Source of the DNA: Cordylochernes scorpioides
Lineage: Eukaryota > Arthropoda > Arachnida > Pseudoscorpiones > Chernetidae
Reading direction: 5' to 3'
DNA: 64,000 nucleotides
Assembly (NCBI GenBank): GCA_030710605.1
Contig: CP092865.1
Location: 136,169,500-136,233,499 of the forward strand
Numbering within the stretch: position 1 is the first letter of the stretch; every line of letters begins with the position of its first letter. Below are positions 9,841 through 19,861 of the stretch, piece after piece. Position numbers and translations under genes: made by a program. Below the pieces are notes generated by a model that was not told where the DNA came from, made no database searches, and saw only the letters and a list, made by a program, of their open reading frames with translations.

Positions 9841-11333
9841 CACTGGTGTCCAAAAAATAAGAAACTTTTGTTTTTAATGATATGTTTTAAAATATACAAC
9901 GCTAAAAGCTAAAAAGTAATTTAATTAGGTATTTTAAGTCGTAGAATTTATTTATCGCAACCATTCGATTAGGTGAAATTGAAAATGTGCAAATTTTTGC
10001 TTGTCTTCATAAGTGTGCTATTTGGTGTGTCGTTTACCCCATCTAAGAATTGTCCAATTATAATTTTATTTAATCCTTAGTTAATTAGGAGTTCACGAAA
10101 AATTTTAGCAGATGATTTAAAATGGAGAGCTGTTGGAAGAATGGAGGCAGGGCAATCACAAGTTGAAGTAGCAAAATGGCTAAATGTGAATAAATCTGTG
10201 GTCAGCAAAATATGGAAACAGTTCATTGAGACAGGAACCATCAAAAGAAAAGAAGGTTCTGGTATAAAAAGAAAAACAGCTACCTCTGAAGACCGTTATC
10301 TGGTCGTAACTGCCAAGCGCCATAGGGAGATGACAGCTATTCAACTCTCTAATGAACTCTCAAGTGCTATTGGAACGAGAATTTCAAGACAAACTGTTTA
10401 CCGAAGGCTTCACGAAGGTGCTGTTTATGCAAGACGACCAATGGTCTGTATCACTTTAACCTCGGCTCACAGGAGAGCCCGCTTGAATTGGTGCTTGGAA
10501 CATCACGCCTGGACTCATGATCAGTGGGCCAATGTTCTCTTCAGTGACGAGTCAAGATTTAGTTTAAACACAGATTCTCGACGAGTTTTCATCTGGAGGG
10601 AGCCTGGAACCCGCTATCATTCCAGTAACATCAGGGAAATAGACAGTTTTAGCGGGGGCAGTCTCTTAGTCTGGGCTGGCATCAGTTCTAGCAGACGCAC
10701 ACCCCTCCACATTTTTTTCTGGGGGCACTTTAATTGCCCAAAGGTACAGGGACGAGATCCTTGAGCCCTATCTAAGACCTTATAGAGATCAAATTGGTCA
10801 CAATTTAATTTTAATGGACGATAATGCTCGTCCGCATAGGGCTAGGCTAGCCAATGAATATCTCCAGAGTGAGAATATTCGAAGGATGGATTGGCCAGCC
10901 AAATCTCCGGACCTGAATCCAATAGAGCATGTGTGGAATGCTCTAAGGAGGCGTATTGGAGCTCGTCACCCCTCTCCCAGAACCCTCGTTGAGCTAAGAA
11001 CTCTCTATTGGAGGAGTGGGGTTTACTACCCCTGGACCTCCTCCAAAGCCTGGTAAACAGTATGAGGGCTCGCTGTGAGACCTTGATAGCTGTTAGAGGT
11101 GATCATACTCCCTATTGATATCTTATTTCTTTAAGATCTGGAACCTTAGCTTTGGGTATGTTGGTAATAATTTGCATATTTCATAATTTCAAATATTTTA
11201 TTTTCATTTTCATATAGCTAGTCAAATTCTCCATAGTTTAAACTATTTGTATACTAAATTTTATATTTGTTAATAAATTAGCTTTCGAGAAATTTCAATA
11301 TTGGTTAAGTTTCTTATTTTTTGGACACCAGTG
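9841..11333 (+). mobile_element. Tc1-like transposon with perfect 27-bp TIRs
   Basis: The termini 9841-9867 (CACTGGTGTCCAAAAAATAA then GAAACTT) and 11307-11333 are exact inverted copies of each other over 27 bp. TA lies immediately outside both ends (9839-9840 and 11334-11335), the Tc1/mariner target duplication. Total length is 1493 bp, normal for the family. The transposase inside is frameshifted, but the intact ends mean it could be moved by a related enzyme. Confidence 0.95.
10084..11118 (+). pseudogene. Tc1-like transposase pseudogene (DD34E)
   Basis: The transposase would bind the terminal repeats and catalyse cut-and-paste transposition at TA. The N-terminal helix-turn-helix region (WRAVGRMEAGQSQVEVAKWL) begins in frame before the first ATG at 10141. 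An ATT at 10084 stands where a start would be expected, so the original start codon may be lost. The catalytic core has FSDESRF (first Asp), MDDNARPHRA (second Asp, about 10817) and SPDLNPIEHVWN (Glu). Frameshifts near 10720 and 11000 break the frame into three. The natural C-terminus can still be followed to a TGA at 11116-11118. Confidence 0.9.
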
Positions 11334-11720
11334 TAGTTTATTTTTAAAAAACATGTATTTTATTTTCATCATTGACTATTCTTTTATTTTTGACCATAGA
11401 TTTAGAATACACTTTGAATATTTGTTGTAAATATGTATAGTTATTTAAATCACGAATATAAGATTCATTTTATAAATTCTATATTGCTGTAATAAATAAT
11501 TTTATGTGTAATTTGCTTCAAGTAATTCAAAATAAAAATTACTTGATGGGTAAATAATTTCCTATTTTCACGACTGCACCTTCAATTCTCTATCTTTTTC
11601 AACAACAAAACAAAATAATTATAACATATATCTACACTATAGAAACCAATAACAATATATAAACTGGCTTAACTCTATCATGAACTTAATTATTTAATCA
11701 TTATTCAATCAATAAAAACA

Positions 11721-12143
11721 AAGAAGGCATATCCTGACCAGGAGCACATGTGCTTTTTAGATAGCAGAGCGCCATCTAGTTGAGCAGAAATCAACTAAAC
11801 GTTGATTTAGCCTGTTTCCTGATATTTGGCCAATTGGATGACTTTTCTTGATTTATCAAGAAAATGGGTTGGTCAAATATCAAGGAACAGGTTAAATCAA
11901 CGTTTAGTTTATTTCTGTTCCACTAGATAGCGCTCTGCCATCTAAAAAGCACATGTGCTCCTGGTCAGGATATGCCTTCTTGGATGGCAATTGGATGACT
12001 TTTCTTGATTTATCAATAAAATGGGTTTGCCAAATATCAGGGAACAAGCTAAATCAACGTTTAGTTTATTTCTGTTCCACTAGATAGCGCTCTGCCATCT
12101 AAAAAGCACATGTGCTCCTGGTCAGGATATGCCTCTTTGTTTT
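11721..12143. repeat. Hammerhead-repeat family, copies lacking the ribozyme core (two in tandem)
   Basis: Bases 11721-11981 form a long palindrome starting AAGGCATATCCTGACCAGGA and ending with its reverse complement. Each end contains the perfect palindrome AGCACATGTGCT. A second partial copy (11985-12143) repeats the right arm. The centre has GGATGACTTTTCTTGATTTA where other copies have the ribozyme, so the core has been deleted. Between 11334 and 11720 I see nothing recognisable. Confidence 0.65.
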
Positions 12144-12206
12144 TAATATCAATATCTGACCTTTTTATTATTTATTTTTCTATTATTTTTGCATATATCT
12201 ATATAT

Positions 12207-12756
12207 TGTTGCATCATGATTAATGCGCCTATTTTTAAAATTAAACAGGTCTACAAAACTCAAAGTAGTTGTACCTTATAGCATATATATATCGGGATTC
12301 AGAAAAAAAAAACTCTGAGAGATATTTGATGCACAGGGATATTTATCACTGTGTATCAAATATCTCTCAGAGTTTTTTTTCTGAATCCCGATATATATAT
12401 GCTATAAGGTACAACTACTTTGAGTTTTGTAGACCTGTGTTATTTATAATATTATTTTCCATATATATTTCAAATGTAAATTTTACATTTATTTATTTTT
12501 ATAAAGCAGAATATTATTAGGAAATGTTATGTACTATAAAATCATTTGTATTTTGATACACTGAATACCCAACCCGCTTTAAACTTTGATGTGATAAATA
12601 AAGAGATATTCTAGGTGTTACCTAAAAATATAGTTGTCTTATTATTGACTGGTTTAACCTTGTAGGATGGTTGAGACACGTTCTGGAAAGATATAAGACG
12701 CGTCTGAGGAGAGAATCAAGACTGAAGAATATTCCAAACCGTAGCCTGGTGCAACA
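12207..12756 (+). mobile_element. Solo LTR of Ty3/gypsy family A with ATAT duplication
   Basis: It starts TGTTGCATCATGATTAATGC and ends GTGCAACA. Direct ATAT repeats lie at 12203-12206 and 12757-12760. It aligns along its length with the 3' LTR at 26239-26586 once the hairpin insertion at 12244-12440 is removed. The family's gag start ATG is present at 12667, but codon 10 is TAA, so this LTR could not encode the gag leader. Confidence 0.88.
12244..12440. mobile_element. Near-perfect hairpin MITE nested in the solo LTR
   Basis: The 197-bp insert is almost a perfect palindrome with arms of about 85-90 bp (CAGGTCTACAAAACTCAAAG ...) and a short centre near 12340. The intact LTR reads AATTATTTATAAT at this spot, so the insertion duplicated TA. 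The inner arm (GTTGTACCTTATAGCATA, TCGGGATTCAG) is related to the MITEs at 14181 and 15773. Confidence 0.85.
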
Positions 12757-12782
12757 ATATAACACACACTAACAGAATAAAA

Positions 12783-13163
12783 TGCCTTTTGTAAAGCACA
12801 TGTGCTCCTGGTCAGGATATGCTTTCTTTATGTTTAATATCAACACCTGACCTTTTTTTCTATTATTTTTTATGTGTTAAGCGTATTTACGCAAATTTGG
12901 CCTTAAATACCCATTTCTTGGTTTCTCAAGAAGCCTCTGGGACCAAAATTATTTTTGGTCGCAGTGGTACAGCCTACTCCACGCTGACGAGCGCCAACAG
13001 CGCGAAACGCGTTCGTGGATGGCTTTTCTTGATTTATCAAGAAATTGGGTTGGCCAAATATCAGGGAACAGGCTAAATCAATGTTTAGTTTATTTCTGTT
13101 CCACTAGATGGCGCTCTGCCTTCTGTAAAGCACATGTGCTCCTGGTCAGGATATGCTTTCTTT
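12783..13163 (+). repeat. Hammerhead-bearing repeat, copy with best ribozyme
   Basis: It is bounded by two direct copies of AAAGCACATGTGCTCCTGGT plus CAGGATATGC (12792 and 13127). The interior shares GGCCTTAAATACCCATTTCT, GGGACCAAAAT and the ribozyme core with the repeats at 45950-46415 and 60531-60886. The open frame 12819-13076 simply runs through the repeat, since the same translation recurs at 60.7 kb; I do not regard it as a gene. Confidence 0.7.
12971..13024 (+). ncRNA. Hammerhead ribozyme, type I, complete core
   Basis: Every part of a type I hammerhead is visible. Stem I outer helix is AGCC (12971-12974) with GGCT (13021-13024), and the inner helix is CCACG (12979-12983) with CGTGG (13014-13018). 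The core box is CTGACGA (12984-12990). Stem II is GCGC, loop CAACA, GCGC (12991-13003), followed by GAAA (13004-13007). A minimal stem III uses C/G with a two-base loop, then GTT (13011-13013), which predicts cleavage after 13013. The internal loop in stem I faces the stem II loop, as in fast natural hammerheads. Very short stem III helices are known from Penelope-like elements. Activity is not shown here. Confidence 0.82.
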
Positions 13164-13971
13164 ATTTAGAATATGAAGTATAATTTTTTTAAACCCGAGT
13201 TGATGGGGGGCAGACAACAAGCCGGTATTTTACAGTACTCACTTGCTAGGAAAAACACCAGCCTGTTGAGAGTTTTCGGGATAACTGGAACACGCACAGT
13301 ACATATTGAGAACAGAAAAGAATTAAAGTCACCTCTACATTCAAAATAGACATAAAACTGAACGCCATCTATTGACCATCTCTGCCAACTTCATCCTCTC
13401 AGTGCGTTTTAATTTGAATTCTTAATTTGCATAATTCATATGGATAGATGGCGCTCTCTCTGCCGTGTTTAAATGAAAAAAAGTTGAGTTTAACAAAGCA
13501 AAAGAACTCCGTTGCCAACTTACTGCTTAGGGTTGAGGAGACAGGTCTGGATAAATCTGAAACACAAAAACATTATATAAAGAACACTGTCATTATTGAG
13601 GGTTCTCAATATTGTTTCTGTCTCTCTTTACCTTGAGAGACGACCTAGTGTCCAGCTACTTGACCAGCTCGGCAACTCCAAGGAAGAGGCTCTAAGGACG
13701 ACTATCAATTGTCCAAAAACTTATCCAAAACTTATTTTTATTGAACAGCACGGTCAATTTATACATTCAAATAAATTTACAAATATTTTTTCTTTGTTTT
13801 TAGATTACAAAAATATTTACATAAAATAAAGTTGACTACTCTAGTAGTCGTAACAGTCATAATTACATATTCAAAAATTGATAGGCAGCGCCATTAACAT
13901 ATTTTCATAACCATGTTCATTTGCATATAGTGAGAAAACCAGAGGCAGGGTAAAAATACTATGTCAAAACT

Positions 13972-14075
13972 AGCTATAGTTCACAAAAGTAGAACTACTA
14001 AGACAGAAAACTCGAGGATGTTCGTAAGCCCTTTCACAAGCTCTGTCGTCGTTAGGAATATCGTTTTAAACCAAG
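13972..14075 (+). repeat. Direct repeat pair, left copy (with 14938-15050)
   Basis: The words CTATAGTTCACAAAAGTAGA, AGACAGAAAACTCGAG and GTTCGTAAGCCCTTTC occur in the same order here and at 14938-15050, about 0.96 kb apart. Similarity is high apart from a CA expansion in the right copy. The source element is not identified. The stretch 13164-13971 shows nothing recognisable. Confidence 0.6.
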
Positions 14076-14096
14076 TTGAAAATCTTGTTTTATGTT

Positions 14097-14141
14097 TATT
14101 CTCCTGAAGAAGGACGTTTTTCAGCCCGAAAGTTAGAGATA
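14097..14141 (+). ncRNA. Possible hammerhead motif (Penelope type), weak
   Basis: CTGAAGA (14104-14110) and GAAA (14128-14131) are correctly spaced. Stem I can pair TATTCTC with GAGATA with one bulge, and the cleavage position would be UA. Stem II is weak (GG with CC around a long loop). Treat as a degraded or borderline motif. Confidence 0.3.
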
Positions 14142-14180
14142 TTTAATAAATCTCAGAGTATACTCATCCCTGACAACTTG

Positions 14181-14389
14181 CACTCATGGACAAAACATAA
14201 GGAAGTTGTACCTTTCAGCATGTATATCGGGATTCAGACAATAACTCTGAAAGATATTACAGTGACCTTTATTGAAGACACACGAGATAACCAAGTGTGA
14301 ACATAATTGCCTCTACCTCCTTCAAAAAAAAAAATAGACAACCAGCGATATCAAAGACTATACACTTCCTTAAAGTTTGTCCATGAGTG
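14181..14389 (+). mobile_element. Tc1/mariner-type MITE, copy 2
   Basis: Ends are CACTCATGGACAAAACATAA and AAGTTTGTCCATGAGTG. TA follows the right end, and TG stands in place of TA on the left. The body carries CTTTCAGCATGTATATCGGG and matches 4909-5272 and 15773-15983. No coding. Confidence 0.65.
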
Positions 14390-14937
14390 TATATACTGTG
14401 ATGTCTGGCTTTTTTAAGAGCCAAGAATGTCGTATGTAACACACACAGAAGCCTTTATTAAGACATTCCGTCTTATACAGACGATTCTCCTGTTAGAAAT
14501 GAATCTAAAAAGAAATGAGAACGAGGGGAAGAAATTGAATCCTCGCTTAGAAAAGAGAGAAAGAAGAAAAGGAAAAAGTATCTATGTTCCCAAGTTGAGA
14601 CTATATACATCGTTTTTCGTGCATATAACACAGTAAAAAAGTAGACTATTGAGTAAATGGTTGCATCTTGTGAAGAAAAAAATATTTCCACACAGTTCAG
14701 TTAGAATGTCGTACATAAGAAAGGTTTGTAAAAAAGGAAGTGGCGCCACTCGGAGTTGAACCGAAGCAAAATGGAATAAGTCGAAAGAAGAAGAAAAGGC
14801 TGAGACAGTATGAGAGAGTGAAAGCGGGGAGGAAAACGACAGTCTGGTGTCAACAGTTCGACAGCGAGGAGACTCTCTCAAGAAGTCGCCGAACTGTTCC
14901 AGAGCGAAAATCCCAATGGATAGCAGCTATTTCACAG

Positions 14938-15230
14938 CTATAGTTCACAAAAGTAGAACTACAAAGACAGAAAACTCGAGGGTGTTCGTAAGCCCTTTCT
15001 CACACACACACACAATGTATGCCGTCGCTAGGAATAACGTTTTAAAAACTATGTAAATAGTTATTTTGAATTTATATTTTTTATTATTTTTTTACGTTAT
15101 AAAAAGGGGATACTGCCTGTGCCCGGAGTAGAGTAGAAAGGAGTAGAGTGCGATTCATGGCTTTCACTGCTTGCTGAATGAATAAAGAAACATGTTTGCA
15201 AGTCATTTAAAGACTTAACGTATAAGTTTA
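14938..15230 (+). repeat. Right copy of the direct repeat plus LTR-like promoter region
   Basis: After the repeat, a TATAAAAAG box lies at 15098-15106 and an AATAAA signal near 15182, in the spacing seen in many LTRs. No LTR ends or coding region could be defined, so this is only LTR-like. The stretch 15231-15772 holds nothing I recognise. Confidence 0.3.
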
Positions 15231-15772
15231 TTTGAGGTATATCTCCACGACCTAACTGCAGAGGTGTCCTTAAGCTTACCAGACCATGTTGACGACTGAG
15301 CGAAGATGTCAGCGGATCCGTCTACAAGTCGGTGTCGTTGTACGTGGACTGTATGTGTGGAGCGGGACATTTCCCACAAGGGATCACACAGATCTCCACT
15401 TTGTCTTTTCATTATATATCTCAATTTATATTTAATATAACAATAGTCATCGAAGTATTTGTGAAAAAAATGAGTTTAAAACACATCTCTCATTGAAGTC
15501 TTATATAATAAAATACAAATATATAGTCCAACTTGGACCTTTTTTTTTTTCCTTTGAAGACGTTAACTCTTCAGTTTACCATTTGTTTGTCAATCTTAAT
15601 CTGCATTCCAAGCATGTTCGCGTCAATATATTTGAGTTATTAGAAGGCTTAAAAATGTAAATGTGATAGAACCTGACTTAGGAGTGCGATTCCCTAAAAT
15701 ATTAGAAAGGAAAAGCCACCAAGACGTTTTAATGTATTGTTTATATTGTTTAAAATAACAAAACACAATATA

Positions 15773-15983
15773 TACTCTTGGACAAAACTTAGGGAAGTGG
15801 AAAGTCTTTGATGTTGCCGGTTATCAGTATTTTTCAAGGAGACAGAGGCAATTTTGTTCACACACACACTTGGTTATCTCATGTGTCTTCAATAAAGGTC
15901 ACTGTAATATCTTTCAGAGTTATTGTCTGAATTCCGATATGCATACTAAAATATACAACTTCCTTATGTTTTATCAATGAGTG
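15773..15983 (+). mobile_element. Tc1/mariner-type MITE, copy 3
   Basis: Ends are CTCTTGGACAAAACTTAGGG and CTTATGTTTTATCAATGAGTG, with TA at both borders. The internal words TTCAATAAAGGTCACTGT and TCAGAGTTATTGTCTGA match 4909-5272. No coding. Nothing recognisable lies between 15984 and 16460. Confidence 0.6.
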
Positions 15984-16460
15984 TAATTGAAGATATAATA
16001 ATAAAAAGGTTACATAATTACATAAGGTGTCATGGCGGAAAGTATTTGCATACTCACCTCTTCTTCCCCTGCTGTAGGTCCCTTTCCACAGCTGGCCGTC
16101 TCGCCAAAGCCGGCCTTCCGCCCCTGTTACATCACGGTTTTCAGTCATTCGGGAATGGAATAAAGACAAATGCAACTTTTCAACTTTAGCATTCATATTT
16201 GTCAGAGATTTGCAGACTTAGATAAAAGTATAAAAGGAAAGATTACACCTTTCAGCTTTTCTATTATTTGAGTCAAAAGGAGATCCCAATTGAATATTTA
16301 TATAAAAAATGGTGTACCTGGATTTGTGTGAAAGAAAGAAAGAAAAAAAAACAATATATTCTCCAAATATTTCGAGGAATTTCTCCTTCTTTATCAATTT
16401 TTTTAACAATATAATAAAATGTTATTATTGTTTAATAAAAAGTCACGAAGCTTTCTTGTA

Positions 16461-16620
16461 CAGTAGAGCCTCCTTGTAAAGGACATCTAATTGCAGAGCC
16501 AAAGTGTCCTAAGGGAGAGGTGTCCTCTTACCGGATAGTTGCAAAAAGGTAAACCTGGTAATTTTTCAAATGAAAACTGTCCTTTATAGAGAAGTGTCCT
16601 CTAGCGTGAGTGTCCTGAGA
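16461..16620 (+). mobile_element. Tigger/pogo-like MITE, left part, interrupted by a SINE
   Basis: It starts TA then CAGTAGAGCCTCCTTGTAAA, with several GTGTCCT words typical of pogo/Tigger-type ends. The SINE at 16621-16943 follows directly. CTACTG and TA right after the SINE (16943-16950) could be the last bases of the other end. Confidence 0.4.
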
Positions 16621-16943
16621 TTTTTTTTTTTTTTTTGCTTATCCCTAGTACAAGTGGTACAGGCCATGATAATCATGGTGGGTAGAAGTAGGCGACTGCT
16701 TTTACTGTAAGTTGCACCACATGTCTACACATGTGAAAAACAGTTCTACTTTGCACTTACAAATGTGCCAGAGCCCCGTTTGGTTACTTGCGCTCGCTGG
16801 TGGGGTTGGACTTTTACAAGAATCGGGGGCCATTGAAACTTTTTTTTTTATTATTAAATCAGAAAAAAGTGTCCAATGCGGGAATCGAACCCGGGTCGCA
16901 GCGGTTGAAAACCAACGGTTTAGACCATCCTTCCACCGACCCC
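16621..16943 (-). mobile_element. tRNA-derived SINE, full-length, copy 1
   Basis: Read on the minus strand it starts with a tRNA-like head: GGGTCGGTGGAAGGATGGTC, a B-box GGTTCGATTCC and a T-arm. A unique body follows, and it ends GGGATAAGC plus a run of A. The head lacks a paired anticodon stem, so it is not a working tRNA. It would be made by RNA polymerase III and copied by a LINE enzyme. A second copy is at 46439-46750, and a 5'-truncated one at 62057-62169. Confidence 0.8.
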
Positions 16944-17334
16944 TACTGTATATCCTTAATCAGCTGAATTTAAGAATGTCCACATATTCAGCCTGAAAAC
17001 TTCTTGTGTTTTGGATCCCAGAATGTTGGAAAGAATTCTGAAGGACCCACTCCCCCTGAGCACAGTTTTATATAGTGATAGGTCAATCTAGATCTTTATC
17101 AAAATTGGTAAAAGGTCCTACCTGTGCGTGGAGAGATCTGAAATGATTTGAACTAAGTTTCAAATATTTCGAAGAACTGCCCCCTATTTTTTTGAAAATC
17201 AACTTATTAAATAAGATGACAAATTTTCCTAGATTCCATACCGTAGAACACTTCATTAAACATCGCTACTTAGACCAATATATAAGCAAATAAAATTAGG
17301 CAATTATATCATCTTTATTTACAAAAATCCCCAC

Positions 17335-17772
17335 TAGACTATTTCTCTCTATAAAATGTCTTCTTCTTTCTTATCTCCGCTCAATCATATTAGGGTATCA
17401 AGCCTGTAAAGCTTGAGACTTTTGATCGTGTCTGTCGGGGATGAGTAGAGCTCATCAATGGATGAGTCAATACAGTCAATAAATTGACAACCATCATGAC
17501 TGGGTGAATTAGAATGCGTCTGCCTTTGTCATTAAGACAGGAAGCACTACTCAGTGGCAGGCCGACTTAGCTCCAAAATAAATGGCCACTTCTGACAAGA
17601 GGAACAGACGCCATGTACAGCCGCTCCTGACATGGAGTACAAACGCTGCTCATCCTGTATCAACCGGGCCAGCTGAGCCCAGGTTTTTTAGTGAGCTTGT
17701 TACTGCTCCCCCTCCTCCTTTTTCATCCGGGCTTGAGACCGGCAAAGGCAGAGTTTACATAAAATTCACATA
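17335..17772 (-). repeat. SINE/LINE-tail-like repeat (CCGGTCCCAAGCCCGG family), copy 1
   Basis: On the minus strand it starts at AACTCTGCCTTTGCCGG, passes the GAGGAGGGGGAGCAGTAACA word and ends with GATAAGAAAGAAGAAG. Five further stretches of the family lie at 20458-20760, 44940-45262, 46975-47098, 47205-47497 and 60180-60500. The fixed start and the A/G-rich tail suggest a retroposon. The head shows no convincing A/B boxes. The bases 16951-17334 hold nothing recognisable. Confidence 0.6.
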
Positions 17773-17869
17773 AAATGTTATTTGATTAAATGTTAGGGAA
17801 CTTTAGGGAACAAATTTTAGAAGTCACTGGTCGGATTTAAGTAGATGGTAATCATTGCACATATTATGA

Positions 17870-18100
17870 TACAATAGCGCGCCATCTGTTATGAAAATTC
17901 GAAACTATTATAGACGCGTATGATTATTTTAAAAATTAAACAATTTATACTGCCCTTACTGCAATGGAAAACCCGCTGGGAGGGTTCATCACTTATAAGC
18001 CAGGTCCTCCCATTAATTTTTCCATTGCAGTAAGGGCAGTAGAAATTGTTTTTTTTTTTTAAAGAATCATACGCGTCTATACTAGTTTCGAATTGTCGTA
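17870..18100. repeat. Inverted-repeat MITE (CATTGCAGTAAGGG family), copy 2
   Basis: Arms beginning GCGCGCCATCTGTTATGAAA and ATTCGAAACTATTATAGACG are mirrored at the right end (ATACGCGTCTATACTAGTTT). The centre carries CCTTACTGCAATGG and its complement. No coding. Confidence 0.6.
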
Positions 18101-18510
18101 TTTAACATATTGTTTTAATAGAGAGGGTTTGGGATTTTTTAAAGTAGTCGCTAGCGTAGTATGGCCGTTAAAGATGTACCCTATAGTTCTTTCCAAGTCT
18201 AGTACGCCTCTTTAACAATTTATTTCGAATATTTGATTGAACACCTTTTGACTCCTCTCCAGCTAGATCTTAACCAAGTTTTCCTTAGTCTCTGAATTCC
18301 TTGTTGGATTTTTTAAATATCATTTGTTTGTTAGAAATTAGTTTGGAACAAATACTTATGGAGACGCCGGGGCTATGTAAATTTCTCTTTCTTTTTCATA
18401 ATATTTACATATTTGTAATTATATTTCTGTATTTAAGGATGTGCTAGTTTAATAAAGGTGTGTCAGTTATAAATCGGGTGTTGGTGAATTATTAGTGTCA
18501 TCAGGGTGTT

Positions 18511-18690
18511 GTGGGCACTTTTAAGGAAACATATAGGCTTCAATTCGGTTGGAGACCAGAAGAAGTCTGGCAAGAAGATACAGTCAAGCTCTGCCACAAC
18601 TATTTAGATAAGGCCAGACATATCCAGGATGCGGCAAGCTTTCCGAGCTTAGTAAGTGAAGCAGTGATCGCATCCGAAAAACAACTTATT
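18511..18690 (+). CDS. Unidentified short open frame
   Basis: About 60 codons starting FKETYRLQFGWRPEEVWQED read like real protein (amphipathic, rich in charged residues), but I do not recognise a family. No upstream ATG in good context and no splice structure is evident. It could be an exon, a gag-like piece or chance. Just after it (18708-18830), GTGGCG...CACT...GCG words are doubled at about 65-bp spacing. The rest of 18101-19114 holds nothing else recognisable. Confidence 0.2.
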
Positions 18691-19114
18691 TATTTTTTTA
18701 TAATACTTGTGGCGACCACACTTTGCTTCAGCGAGCGCTAACAAAGCTTCACTACACATACGGGCAGTAGTGTGGCGGCCTCACTACGCCTCGGCAAGCG
18801 CGAGCTGGGAGAACACCTCACTACGCATGCACGGGCGGCGACATCCGGGACTCTTAGCACGCGCGTCGTTCAACAACAAGGCTTGCTTCCAGCGGCCGTT
18901 ACTTCTTTCCTCTCTATATATTTCGGTTTTTTAAATAAATTTATTTATTTTATAAAAATAATTATAATTTTATCAGCGGCCTTTCCACAAGCCATACCAA
19001 CATGCACGCAACCATTCCACATACTGATTTTTATAGCAATATGTTTCTTTCCACATATTAAATATTATCTCTACAGACCTTTTACACTGTGTGTTCAATG
19101 ATAAAAGTTATCGA

Positions 19115-19285
19115 ATGAAAAGGCTTAGCTCATTAGTGGTAAACCCTCTCAGTAGTTTCGCCAAATTAATCTCCAGACCGCTCTACTATTGTATGTATTG
19201 GTTTTCTTATATACCCTGTATTTACTATGGAAGGCAGCTTAGGGGTGTTTAGGGAACCTATGGACATAAGCTTATATTTTCTTCA
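19115..19285. repeat. Interspersed repeat, inverted partner of 61040-61205
   Basis: GTGGTAAACCCTCTCAGTAG, CCAGACCGCTCTACTATTGT and GAAGGCAGCTTAGGGGTG occur here. They are found again as the reverse complement near 61 kb, in the same order. The element type is unknown. The bases 19286-19860 show no further feature. Confidence 0.6.
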
Positions 19286-19861
19286 AACGATCTTCTTTTA
19301 TCCTAATACTATTATTTGTTTGGTTATTTCGCCCGATCTTTCTGGTGGTTTAAAAACTAGATCAGTTTTCTTGTATCACGCACACAAATTTCTTATTCAA
19401 AATCATTAGTTTTAATGTATTTTCATGCACAGATTTGTTGTGACTTTCTAGAAGCTGTCCTGTAGGTCCACATTGATCTATTCTGGATCATAAGTTCTTG
19501 TTGGAATCTCACAGCAAGCTTCCAAGGGAATCTTTAGATGCTCACCTTGTGCTTCAAATCACGTTTTCCAGACGTCGAAACAAGATATTCATAAATTTTA
19601 GGAAAAGTCTTCGCAAATTTCTTTCTTTAGGATCTTTGAAATAGGATTCGTTTTTAAGTAAATGTTCTGAGCATTTTTTTTTTATCTCGAGAGCCACAGC
19701 TTGGAACACATCCATTGAGAAAGTTTGATATCTAGATAAACTTTTCACATGACAACATTAACAATTAGAATTAATAAGAAAACTATATATGTGTGTGTGT
19801 AACAAAATCGGCTGCTATTCCTTTTTTAAAATGTATTAAAACAATTTTGTTTATCACTTCA

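Noticed and set aside
12819-13076. 85-codon open frame with a repeated translation at 60.7 kb
   Set aside because: It runs straight through the hammerhead repeat; similarity between copies reflects RNA/DNA repeat conservation, not protein.
16870-16943. tRNA-like sequence with a good B box
   Set aside because: No paired anticodon stem or acceptor stem; it is the head of a SINE, not a tRNA gene.
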